From a virus: a DNA stretch of 21,818 nt. Position 1 is the stretch's first letter, and each line of letters starts with the position of its first letter. Below, in pieces: positions 1 to 6,384 of this stretch. The notes under the pieces were generated by a model that was given only the letters and a program-made list of their open reading frames with translations, was not told the origin of the DNA and made no database searches. The position numbers and the translations under genes are program-made. Location of the stretch: IMG/VR virus record IMGVR_UViG_3300027836_000544, positions 1-21,818 of that record. One strand, written 5' to 3'.

Positions 1-1
1 A

Positions 2-490
2 GCCATATTTGGTGTGAGTTATGTGTTGGCCAATAATCCCACAAAATCTGTGGCACAGTTGTGTCTACATGGATTTGCGGCCTTGATGGGTTTGAGCTTT
101 AGTATGATCTTTGCGGTGTTCACCATGGGATCGATCGTGAGTGCATTCATGGGAGCAGCCATCTTGTTTGGTGTGATGAGTGGCTATGGCTACTTTACTA
201 AACAGAGTCTAGACAGCATGGGCCGGTTTATGTTTGTAGGTTTGATTGCCATTGTGATTGCCAGCATTGTAAACATCTTTATTGGATCAACTGTGATGCA
301 GATGGTTATCAGTGCCCTGGCTATCATAATCTTCCTAGGACTCACTGCCTACGACACACAAAAGATTCGTGAAGAACTCAGTGCAGAGACTAGTGATAGT
401 GCAGAAGTACGTGGTGCATTAACATTGTACATGGATTTCATCAACTTGTTCTTGAATCTGTTGCAGTTGTTTGGCGGTAGAAAGGAATAA
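2..490 (+). CDS. Bax inhibitor-1/YccA-family membrane protein (5'-truncated by window edge)
   Basis: The reading frame is open from base 2, so the N-terminus (probably about 60-70 residues, since the family is usually 220-235 aa) lies outside the window; 162 residues are visible. They form a series of hydrophobic membrane segments separated by short polar loops and end in the family's C-terminal signature: a YDTQ motif (Asp at fragment residue 118), then LYMDFINLF (Asp145) and a basic tail after LFGG. In the bacterial relative YetJ two aspartates in this region form a pH-sensing pair that gates calcium leak; E. coli YccA binds and restrains the FtsH protease. Both roles are family knowledge, not shown here. 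The stop lies 1 nt before the next gene's ATG, so it belongs to the phage operon. A phage copy might modulate a host membrane protease, which is inference. The family call is firm. Confidence 0.88.
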   Translation, partial: AIFGVSYVLANNPTKSVAQLCLHGFAALMGLSFSMIFAVFTMGSIVSAFMGAAILFGVMSGYGYFTKQSLDSMGRFMFVGLIAIVIASIVNIFIGSTVMQMVISALAIIIFLGLTAYDTQKIREELSAETSDSAEVRGALTLYMDFINLFLNLLQLFGGRKE

Positions 491-491
491 T

Positions 492-908
492 ATGGCAACT
501 TGGAAACTCAGTCCCCAATACAAAAAGTCCGCTGTTGAAAGGTCTATCTGGACCAAAGACGGGGTCAATGTTGTACGCGAAGAGGGCTATCGCTGGGGTA
601 CATTCTATTGCGAAAGCGACGAACAGCCTGATGTTGATTTAAAAAATCTCGACGGTTACGAAATTGGTGGCGACTATGACTGGGAACTTGAAAGCCTAGA
701 TGATGGTTGCTGGGCTGATTGGGAGTTTCCAGATGACATGAATGATGAAGATCGCAAGGCGATTGAAGCAGCCTGGGACGAAGACTTCTATGACGGTATG
801 GAATCCCTAGGCTGGAGCAATGACGACACCGAATATCATTTCCATGGTCCATTACGCTTGGAAAATGAAGACACCGGTGAGGTATTTGAAGGAGAACCCG
901 AAGCATGA
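492..908 (+). CDS. Highly acidic hypothetical phage protein (138 aa)
   Basis: I do not recognise a characterised family. The ATG at 492 is preferred over an in-frame upstream start at 471 because it has an AAGGA Shine-Dalgarno (482-486) and does not overlap the preceding membrane-protein gene. By hand count about 40 of 138 residues are Asp or Glu against about 11 Lys/Arg, so the protein is strongly anionic; it is also rich in Trp and Tyr. The basic residues are concentrated in the first 45 residues, and acidic stretches run from the middle to the C-terminus. No signal peptide or membrane segment is visible. The stop overlaps the next ATG (ATGA), which suggests translational coupling. Strong negative charge is a feature of DNA-mimic anti-restriction proteins, but nothing else here supports that role. 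Confidence 0.85.
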   Translation: MATWKLSPQYKKSAVERSIWTKDGVNVVREEGYRWGTFYCESDEQPDVDLKNLDGYEIGGDYDWELESLDDGCWADWEFPDDMNDEDRKAIEAAWDEDFYDGMESLGWSNDDTEYHFHGPLRLENEDTGEVFEGEPEA

Positions 909-1135
909 AAAATTCTGTAGAACAAGCAAATAATTTAATCTTTCGAGCTAGAAATTTGAAGGAGTTTACTGTTACTACTGAATTACCTGAGAATTTTTCA
1001 TTTAATGGCACTATCCCATTTGATTTAAAAATTAAAGATAACGTAATAGAAGCTACCGTGTGGGCTGTAGATTTTGACGAAGCCGCAGTTAGATTAAACG
1101 AATATTTAGAGAGTTGTAATAATGATGATGACTGA
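905..1135 (+). CDS. Small hypothetical phage protein (76 aa)
   Basis: This short gene starts at the ATG inside the ATGA overlap with the acidic-protein gene. The product has a predicted helical N-terminus (to about residue 18), then alternating polar/hydrophobic stretches consistent with beta strands (residues 20-55), and a helix ending in an Asn/Asp-rich tail. No catalytic or metal-binding motif is apparent, and I cannot name a family. Its position in a tightly packed run of + strand genes and its ordinary phage-like codon use support it as a real gene. The - strand frame opposite (565-1182) is a shadow. Confidence 0.78.
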   Translation: MKNSVEQANNLIFRARNLKEFTVTTELPENFSFNGTIPFDLKIKDNVIEATVWAVDFDEAAVRLNEYLESCNNDDD

Positions 1136-1154
1136 AATTCCTGCAGAAGGCATA

Positions 1155-1478
1155 ATGAAAACACACGATTGGGGCAACTCAAAAGTCTATCGTGTTGCCT
1201 GTAGTTGTGGCTGTGAAGAACACGATCATAATATGTGGGTTGAAGCAGACGATCACGACATTACTGTTACCGTATTCACTACAACTAAAACTAATTTTTG
1301 GTCTAAGACACGTTGGTATCATATTTGGACATTGTTGACTAAAGGTTATATTGATACCGAATCAACAATTTGTATGACACAACAACAGTCAAAAAACTAT
1401 GCAGAAACACTAAAGTCTGCTATAATAGACGTAGATGAATTTAGAAAGATAAAAAATGAGCAAACTAAAAATAGCTGA
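1155..1478 (+). CDS. Small Cys/His-containing hypothetical protein (about 107 aa)
   Basis: The frame is open from ATG codons at 1122, 1125 and 1128, but the ATG at 1155 is preceded by AGAAGG (1145-1150) at a suitable distance, whereas the upstream ATGs have no Shine-Dalgarno and overlap the preceding gene. I therefore take 1155; a start at 1122 would add 11 residues. Near the N-terminus there is a CxCxC cluster (Cys16, 18, 20) followed by His23 and His25, which could bind a metal. The remainder is Thr- and Trp-rich with predicted strands, then a C-terminal helix. The 3' end overlaps queE by 23 nt. I recognise no characterised family and assign no function. Confidence 0.75.
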   Translation: MKTHDWGNSKVYRVACSCGCEEHDHNMWVEADDHDITVTVFTTTKTNFWSKTRWYHIWTLLTKGYIDTESTICMTQQQSKNYAETLKSAIIDVDEFRKIKNEQTKNS

Positions 1479-2304
1479 ACTATTTTACAGTATACAAGGT
1501 GAAGGAAGGTACATGGGTGTACCTTCTGTCTTCTTACGTACATTTGGATGCAATTTTACCTGTGATGGGTTTGGAATGAGCAGGGGAGAGAAATCAAATG
1601 AAAGAAACATTATTGCAGAAAATGCAGAAAGTTTTAAATCTTATCAACTTCTACCACTTGTATCTACTGGATGCGATAGCTATGCAAGTTGGGATCCACG
1701 TTTCAAACATCTTAGCCCTCTTCTCGACACTGATACTATTGCCAATACTATTTGTGATATACTGCCTCATGGGCATTGGCAAGATGAGCATTTGGTTATC
1801 ACAGGCGGCGAACCGTTGTTAGGTTGGCAACGTGCTTATCCAGAGTTACTGTCACATCCTAAAATGTCTGAACTAAAGGAAATCACATTTGAAACAAATG
1901 GTACTCAAACATTAAGTTCAGAATTTAAAGAATACTTAACAGACTGGGCATTTGGAAGTGATGAACGAGAAATTACATTTTCAGTAAGTGCTAAACTGCC
2001 GTGTAGTGGCGAGAAGTGGGAAGAAGCCATCCTTCCAGAAGTAGTATGCGAGTATGAAAAACGTGGTACAGCATACTTAAAGTTTGTCATTGCCACTGAA
2101 CAAGATTTTGAAGATGCCCAACGTGCTACTGAAGAATATCGTAAGGCAGGGTTTAAAGGACATGTTTATCTAATGCCAGTGGGTGGCGTAGAAAGTGTCT
2201 ACGCAATGAACAATAAAAATGTAGCAATATTGGCTATGAAAAACGGCTTACGATATAGTGACAGATTGCAAGTACCGTTGTTTAAAAATGAGTGGGGAAC
2301 GTAA
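1456..2304 (+). CDS. queE: 7-carboxy-7-deazaguanine synthase, phage-type QueE (radical SAM)
   Basis: QueE is a radical S-adenosylmethionine enzyme that converts carboxy-tetrahydropterin to 7-carboxy-7-deazaguanine, the precursor of preQ0 used for queuosine in tRNA or for deazaguanine modification of phage DNA. Visible signatures are the N-terminal FYSIQGEG substrate loop (residues 10-17), cluster-binding cysteines Cys32 and Cys36 with the third at Cys73 in a CDSYASW context, the SAM-binding TGGEP (116-120), and ETNGT further on. Classical members have the three cysteines within about eight residues; here 36 residues separate the second and third. At 282 aa the protein is longer than the short bacterial forms (about 210-240 aa). 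No queC, queD, folE or transglycosylase gene lies in the window, so partner enzymes must come from elsewhere in the phage or from the host. The start overlaps the preceding gene. Confidence 0.93.
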   Translation: MSKLKIAELFYSIQGEGRYMGVPSVFLRTFGCNFTCDGFGMSRGEKSNERNIIAENAESFKSYQLLPLVSTGCDSYASWDPRFKHLSPLLDTDTIANTICDILPHGHWQDEHLVITGGEPLLGWQRAYPELLSHPKMSELKEITFETNGTQTLSSEFKEYLTDWAFGSDEREITFSVSAKLPCSGEKWEEAILPEVVCEYEKRGTAYLKFVIATEQDFEDAQRATEEYRKAGFKGHVYLMPVGGVESVYAMNNKNVAILAMKNGLRYSDRLQVPLFKNEWGT

Positions 2305-2777
2305 TGATAAAACAATTTTTGAAGAAAATTACAGGCATTCAATTAATTGAGGATGTCAAATTAAAAGCTCAAGCAGAAGCAGAGGCTGCTGTAAAAATTG
2401 CAGAAGATGCTGCCACTGCTGCCAAAGTTGCCTTAGAGGCTGCAGAACGAGCTAATAAAGAAGCTGAGATAGCTAAAATGACTCCAAAGGATCGAGCTAA
2501 TGCCAAAGGTGAACCTTGGGTAAGTGTGCTAGATACTAAGGTCAATCCAGATAATCCAAGAAATGGCTTTTTTGAACTTGACTGGAACGAACTGTTTGTG
2601 TTACAATTGAAACAAGCTGGATACGGTTTTGACGGTGATCCAGATGAAGAAATCGTTGATCGTTGGTTTAGAGATCTAGCAAGAAATATGCTAGGCGAAG
2701 AAGGTATGGACCAATCACGTGGATCTGGATTTATTAATGTTAACAAATTAGCGGACGGTAAAGCCGAAGTAAAATGA
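2304..2777 (+). CDS. Hypothetical phage protein with alanine-rich coiled coil (157 aa)
   Basis: The ATG at 2304 shares one base with the queE stop and follows a GGGGA element (2294-2298), so it is preferred to the in-frame GTG at 2292. Residues from about 14 to 63 are rich in Ala, Glu and Lys with heptad-like spacing and should form a long helix or coiled coil. The C-terminal half is a compact domain with many acidic and aromatic residues (for example PWVSVLD, ELDWNELF and DRWFRDLARN). It resembles unnamed proteins of T4-type marine phages as I remember them, but I cannot give a function. The gene lies between queE and the flap exonuclease, joined to the latter by an ATGA overlap. Confidence 0.82.
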   Translation: MIKQFLKKITGIQLIEDVKLKAQAEAEAAVKIAEDAATAAKVALEAAERANKEAEIAKMTPKDRANAKGEPWVSVLDTKVNPDNPRNGFFELDWNELFVLQLKQAGYGFDGDPDEEIVDRWFRDLARNMLGEEGMDQSRGSGFINVNKLADGKAEVK

Positions 2778-3757
2778 GTTATATCTTAGTCGACACTGCT
2801 AACACGTTTTTTCGTGCAAGGCATGTAGTTCGAGGTGATGCCGATATCAAACTTGGTATGGCGTTGCACATTACATTTAACAGTATTAAGAAGGCCTGGC
2901 AAGACTTTGGAGGCAAGCATGTTGTCTTCTGCCTCGAAGGTCGCTCGTGGCGTAAAGATTTTTATGCACCCTACAAACGTAATAGACAAGACACTCGTGA
3001 TGCAATGAGTGCTAAAGAGCAAGAAGAAGATAAATTGTTCTGGGAAACGTTTGATGCATTCAAAGATTTTGTTAAAGATAAAACAAATTGTACAGTATTA
3101 CAACATCCGCGACTAGAAGCTGATGATTTGATTGCAGGCTTCATTCAAGCGCACCCCAATGACAATCATGTTATTATTAGTACAGACACAGATTTTCATC
3201 AGTTGATTGCACCAAATGTTCGACAATACAACGGTGTAGCAGATACACTTACTACGCACGAAGGTATCTTTGATAAAAAAGGTAAATCGATAATTGATAA
3301 GAAAACTAAAGAGGCTGTTCCTGCACCAAACCCAAAATGGATTTTATTTGAGAAATGTATGAGAGGTGACACTAGCGATAATGTCTTCTCAGCATATCCC
3401 GGCGTTCGTACTAAGGGTAGTAAAAATAAAGTTGGTCTTACAGAAGCATTTGAAGATCGCAACTCTAAAGGGTACTCGTGGAACAATCTCATGCTTCAGC
3501 GTTGGGTTGACCATAATGGCGAAGAACATCGTGTATTAGATGACTATCAACGCAATGTTATTCTTGTTGATCTTACTGCACAGCCTGCAGACATTAAACA
3601 AATTATTCAAGATACAATTAAAGAAAATGCTATACCTAAGTCAGTAGACCAGGTTGGTGTTCGTATGTTAAAATTTTGCAATCTATATGACATGCAAAAA
3701 ATAGCCGATAACATACAGCAATATGCGGCTCCTTTTCAAGCAAAGTACACACTATGA
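2774..3757 (+). CDS. rnh: 5'-3' flap exonuclease / T4 RNase H-like protein
   Basis: The product is a 327-residue FEN/PIN-like nuclease comparable in length to T4 RNase H (305 aa), which removes RNA primers and short flaps during lagging-strand synthesis in concert with single-strand-binding protein and the clamp. Metal-binding motifs appear in the expected order: Asp7 in LVDTAN, the basic stretch RSWRK...YAPYKRNR (57-71), the acidic cluster LEADDL (Glu115, Asp117, Asp118), STDTDF (Asp138, Asp140) and GDTSDN (198-203), followed by PGVRTKGSKNK, which corresponds to the helix-hairpin-helix region binding duplex DNA. All key acidic residues are present, so it should be active. The start overlaps the preceding stop (ATGA), and the end overlaps the next start in the same way. 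The family assignment is firm; specific orthology to T4 rnh is likely. Confidence 0.93.
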   Translation: MSYILVDTANTFFRARHVVRGDADIKLGMALHITFNSIKKAWQDFGGKHVVFCLEGRSWRKDFYAPYKRNRQDTRDAMSAKEQEEDKLFWETFDAFKDFVKDKTNCTVLQHPRLEADDLIAGFIQAHPNDNHVIISTDTDFHQLIAPNVRQYNGVADTLTTHEGIFDKKGKSIIDKKTKEAVPAPNPKWILFEKCMRGDTSDNVFSAYPGVRTKGSKNKVGLTEAFEDRNSKGYSWNNLMLQRWVDHNGEEHRVLDDYQRNVILVDLTAQPADIKQIIQDTIKENAIPKSVDQVGVRMLKFCNLYDMQKIADNIQQYAAPFQAKYTL

Positions 3758-4227
3758 CAGAATTACACGCTAAACCAATTGTAGATGGAAAATTTTGGAT
3801 CGTTGAACAAAACGGTGAAAAAATTGCCACGTTACATAAAAAAGAAAACAACAAATTTATGTTGAGTAATAAAGATGGAGAGATTTATTTTAGTAAAAAA
3901 GAAGAACTAACCAAGCAGTTCGGTAAGAATTTCTTTTTGCCTAAAGTTAAAACTACAATTACATCTGCTGAGCCTAACGAGTGTCATGGATATCCGACTA
4001 GTTGTACACCGTACAATAGTATGTTTGATGTAAGACAAAAACTACCACTGTTTACAAAAAGCTCTGCAAGTAAGAGTCTATATTGTGCAGGATATTACAT
4101 AATTAAATTTGACAAAGGATGGGTTAAAAGTTTCTGTCCTAAGCTAATTACTATTGAAAGATATCCTTTTAAAGGACCATTTATGGACGAATTAGAGATG
4201 AAACAGGTGCTATCAAATGTCAAGTGA
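3754..4227 (+). CDS. Conserved-looking hypothetical phage protein (157 aa)
   Basis: The ATG lies in an ATGA overlap with the exonuclease stop. The N-terminal 60 residues read as a small beta-rich domain (FWIVEQNGEKIATLH). The central part contains CHGYPTSCTPYNS, followed by hydrophobic strands with CAGYYIIKF and GWVKSFCPKL and a final YPFKGPF. These look like fixed structural motifs rather than low-complexity sequence, and I recall similar unnamed proteins in T4-like cyanophages and pelagiphages, without a characterised function. Four cysteines are present, but their spacing does not match a known zinc finger. The gene overlaps the next one by 11 nt. No signal peptide or membrane helix is seen. 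Confidence 0.82.
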   Translation: MTELHAKPIVDGKFWIVEQNGEKIATLHKKENNKFMLSNKDGEIYFSKKEELTKQFGKNFFLPKVKTTITSAEPNECHGYPTSCTPYNSMFDVRQKLPLFTKSSASKSLYCAGYYIIKFDKGWVKSFCPKLITIERYPFKGPFMDELEMKQVLSNVK

Positions 4228-4465
4228 TCCAATTAACACCATTGCTATACAACAATTTATACAACAGGTAAAAATTGCCGATGCTAGTCAACAAAAAGAA
4301 ATCCGTATGGATATAAAAAATGCCAAGGCTCTTAGCTTTGCTCTTACAGAAGTGTTGGCAAAACTAACACAGGACTATGAGATTTTATTAAAAGAATTGC
4401 TCAAAGCCAGTGGTAATGACACCATTACAGTGGCCATGGACGGTGGCGGATTTTCAAACAAATAG
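4217..4465 (+). CDS. Small helical hypothetical protein (82 aa)
   Basis: The start codon lies 11 nt inside the end of the preceding gene. The product is almost entirely predicted helix: residues 5-25 are Gln/Ile-rich, and residues 38-63 form an amphipathic helix (LSFALTEVLAKL), ending in a glycine-rich tail (MDGGGFSNK). This looks like a small dimerising or accessory protein, but no family is recognised and no function is assigned. It is the last gene before the hairpin and late-promoter-like element at 4468-4503. Confidence 0.75.
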   Translation: MSSDPINTIAIQQFIQQVKIADASQQKEIRMDIKNAKALSFALTEVLAKLTQDYEILLKELLKASGNDTITVAMDGGGFSNK

Positions 4466-4467
4466 AG

Positions 4468-4475
4468 GATAAATA
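4468..4475 (+). promoter_or_regulatory. Candidate T4-type late promoter box (GATAAATA)
   Basis: The sequence GATAAATA matches the T4 late consensus TATAAATA at seven of eight positions and lies in the short gap between two genes. Using T4 spacing, transcription would start near base 4481, inside the hairpin described next, so that the left arm would be left out of late transcripts. This is inferred from consensus and position; no transcript data are available. Confidence 0.5.
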
Positions 4476-4503
4476 TATGCGTAGTTATCGAGGACGCATA
4501 TAT
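4473..4503 (+). promoter_or_regulatory. RBS-sequestering inverted repeat before the 4502 gene
   Basis: A perfect 10-bp inverted repeat (arms 4473-4482 and 4494-4503) encloses an 11-nt loop. The loop holds most of the Shine-Dalgarno GAGGA (4490-4494), and the right arm contains the first two bases of the start codon at 4502. RNA reading through from upstream should fold and hinder initiation, while RNA starting at the embedded late box could not form the stem. T4 genes such as e and soc use this arrangement. Confidence 0.7.
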
Positions 4504-4786
4504 GTCAAGGCCCAAGCCAAACGTGCTTTTAGAGCATATTAATAAAAAAACTTATAAGAGTGAGCAGATCTTAGAAGCCGATGCCATTTGGGCTGTATTT
4601 TATAAGGGCGAGCCTTTTAACTTAAAAAGCTCAAACAGTCTTACCAGTTATCCAGGTCCTAAATATAAAAAAGTAAGTTTTTCAAATCCGGGTCACGCCC
4701 ACAATCTTGCTAAAAAACTAAATTTAACTTTTGGCACACAGGATTTTCAAGTTGTTAAACTTACCCAAGGTGAAATTATAAAATGA
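4502..4786 (+). CDS. Hypothetical phage protein (94 aa), hairpin-controlled start
   Basis: The ATG at 4502 lies seven bases after GAGGA and sits at the right arm of a perfect hairpin, so translation is probably regulated. The protein is basic and small, with a segment GPKYKKVSFSNPGHAHNLAKKLN (contiguous here only as residues of one helix-strand unit around positions 57-77) that looks well conserved; I recall similar unnamed proteins in T4-like cyanophages. Residues 20-40 form predicted strands (IWAVFYKG). No catalytic motif is evident and function is unknown. The end overlaps the next gene by an ATGA junction. Confidence 0.8.
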   Translation: MSRPKPNVLLEHINKKTYKSEQILEADAIWAVFYKGEPFNLKSSNSLTSYPGPKYKKVSFSNPGHAHNLAKKLNLTFGTQDFQVVKLTQGEIIK

Positions 4787-5172
4787 TAAGCAAAGAAACA
4801 TACACTATTATGTTTCTAAAAGAATGGGGCAAAAGTACAGATGCTGCCAATCTAAAATTATATACTAGAAATTGGTGGCAAAATAATAGATCCAAAGAGT
4901 CCGGCGGACTACGCTTAACCGACGAAGGTTATGAATTTTTGGTTGGAGAATTGCATCTTAAAGAGTACGAGGTTCCATTTACCGAACCAATTGAACTAAG
5001 TCCACAAACTATAATCTTTTTGGATAGATATATCGATTGCCCATATTATCTTACAAACAATAGTATTACAGTATTTTCTGAGCGCAAGAGTTTTGAACTG
5101 TACATGTTTTCAGACGATATCCGAAAATTTGGAATTATCAAAGCCCTTAATAATTTAAAACAAGAAGAATAA
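4783..5172 (+). CDS. Hypothetical phage protein (129 aa)
   Basis: The start is in an ATGA overlap with the preceding gene. The first half is predicted helical with a Trp-rich segment (YTRNWWQNN) followed by GGLRLTDEGYEFL, which resembles a small winged-helix or wHTH-like fold. The second half contains PFTEPIELSPQTI and strands leading to a C-terminal helix. I cannot name a family; a role in binding nucleic acid or protein is only a guess from the Trp/Arg-rich region. It is the last gene before the strong promoter at 5193-5221, and no terminator with a U-tract is visible between. Confidence 0.78.
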   Translation: MISKETYTIMFLKEWGKSTDAANLKLYTRNWWQNNRSKESGGLRLTDEGYEFLVGELHLKEYEVPFTEPIELSPQTIIFLDRYIDCPYYLTNNSITVFSERKSFELYMFSDDIRKFGIIKALNNLKQEE

Positions 5173-5192
5173 CTACTTTGGCTAACAAGGTG

Positions 5193-5221
5193 TTGACAAA
5201 GTCTAAGTATTGTCATATAAT
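5193..5221 (+). promoter_or_regulatory. Perfect-consensus sigma70 promoter
   Basis: TTGACA (5193-5198) and TATAAT (5216-5221) are separated by exactly 17 nt, a perfect match to the bacterial housekeeping-sigma consensus. It lies in a 92-nt non-coding gap 44 nt upstream of the AAA+ gene, so host RNA polymerase should transcribe this gene early. Initiation would fall near 5228. Confidence 0.85.
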
Positions 5222-5229
5222 ACTTAGAC
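5201..5229 (+). repeat. Operator-like 10-bp inverted repeat overlapping the -10 box
   Basis: Perfect arms GTCTAAGTAT (5201-5210) and ATACTTAGAC (5220-5229) flank a 9-nt centre. The repeat covers the promoter spacer, the end of the -10 box and the likely start site, the usual position for a repressor operator. There is no following U-tract, so it is not a typical terminator. The binding protein, if any, is unknown. Confidence 0.65.
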
Positions 5230-5264
5230 AGTGACAGCAAACTTTTAACCAAGATAGGAATTTT

Positions 5265-6368
5265 ATGAGCGAAATCATTTCTCGTACAGTTGGCCCAAAA
5301 GGTGCCATGAAAGGTCTACGCAAAGCCTTTAAAAACAAGCGTCCATTGTTCCTGTGGGGTCCTCCGGGCATTGGTAAATCAGACATTATCAAACAACTAG
5401 GTGCAGAACTTGACGCCTATGTAATTGACGTTCGTTTGAGTCTTTGGGAACCTACAGACATCAAAGGTATCCCATATTTTGATAGTAATACTAGCAAAAT
5501 GGTTTGGGCACCTCCTAGCGAATTGCCAGATGAAGAATTGGCAAAAAAACATAAAAACATTGTCTTGTTTTTAGATGAAATGAACTCGGCGGCTCCGAGT
5601 GTACAGGCAGCGGCTTATCAATTAGTTTTGAACCGTCGTGTTGGTACTTACAAACTTCCCGATAATGTTGTATTGGTTGCGGCAGGCAATCGTGAAACTG
5701 ACAAGGGTGTAACTTATCGTATGCCTGCACCGTTGGCCAATCGTTTTGTTCACTTGGAAATGCAAGTTGACTTTGACGATTGGGCTATGTGGGCCACTGA
5801 CAATCGTATCCATAAGGATGTAGTTGGATTCTTAACCTTCTCTAAAAAGGACTTGTACGACTTTGATCCTAAGTCTGGATCACGTGCATTTGCTACACCT
5901 CGTAGTTGGTCGTTTGTAAGTGAATTGCTCATGGATGACGACTGCGAAGATGATACATTAGCTGATTTGATTGCTGGTTCAGTTGGTGAAGGTTTAGCTA
6001 TTAAGTTTATGGCACACCGTAAAGTAGCAAGCAAAATGCCTAATCCTACAGACATCTTGAATGGCAAAATTAAAGAGATGAAATCCAAAGAGATCTCAGC
6101 TCAATATAGTTTAGTAACTAGTTTGTGTTACGAACTCAAAGATGCCGCTGATAAAAAAGCCAAAGATTGGAACAGCCAAGTTAATAACTTTTTCACATTC
6201 ATGATGAATAACTTCGAAACAGAGTTAGTTGTTATGGGTACTAAGTTATCGCTTACTCAATATAAACTGCCATTGGATCCAGACGAAATTGCATGTTTCG
6301 ACGAGTTTCATGGTAAATTTGGTAAGTACATTTCTGCCGCAACTGACAAAGACGAGAAACGTAAATAA
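5265..6368 (+). CDS. MoxR-like AAA+ ATPase
   Basis: The 367-residue product has an AAA+ core: Walker A GPPGIGKS (residues 32-39), Walker B VLFLDEMN with Asp104/Glu105, sensor-1 Asn142 in AAGN, and a likely arginine finger at Arg160 in LANRF. The insert after Walker A (LWEPTDIKGIP) and the pattern QAAAYQLVLNRR are typical of the MoxR/AAA_5 group. MoxR ATPases work with VWA-domain partners as chaperone-like machines that insert metal ions or remodel protein complexes; the next gene encodes exactly such a partner. The ATG at 5265 follows AGGAA (5256-5260) and a perfect sigma70 promoter. The C-terminal 130 residues are mostly helical with a basic tail. The substrate in phage infection is unknown. 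Confidence 0.9.
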   Translation: MSEIISRTVGPKGAMKGLRKAFKNKRPLFLWGPPGIGKSDIIKQLGAELDAYVIDVRLSLWEPTDIKGIPYFDSNTSKMVWAPPSELPDEELAKKHKNIVLFLDEMNSAAPSVQAAAYQLVLNRRVGTYKLPDNVVLVAAGNRETDKGVTYRMPAPLANRFVHLEMQVDFDDWAMWATDNRIHKDVVGFLTFSKKDLYDFDPKSGSRAFATPRSWSFVSELLMDDDCEDDTLADLIAGSVGEGLAIKFMAHRKVASKMPNPTDILNGKIKEMKSKEISAQYSLVTSLCYELKDAADKKAKDWNSQVNNFFTFMMNNFETELVVMGTKLSLTQYKLPLDPDEIACFDEFHGKFGKYISAATDKDEKRK

Positions 6369-6384
6369 TATGATTTAGTATCAT

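Noticed and set aside
565-1182. A 205-codon open frame on the - strand opposite the acidic and small hypothetical genes.
   Set aside because: It is antisense to three well-supported + strand genes with good starts and ATGA overlaps, and its product is a Ser/His/Arg-rich composition typical of a shadow frame.
1421-1426. TATAAT in front of queE.
   Set aside because: It has no -35 element at 16-18 nt and encodes Ala-Ile-Ile in the preceding gene.
4660-4665. TAAATA inside the 4502 gene (also at 6362-6367 at the AAA+ stop).
   Set aside because: The first encodes Pro-Lys-Tyr within a conserved-looking segment and has no gene start at late-promoter distance; the second is 75 nt from the next start, which already has a perfect sigma70 promoter.
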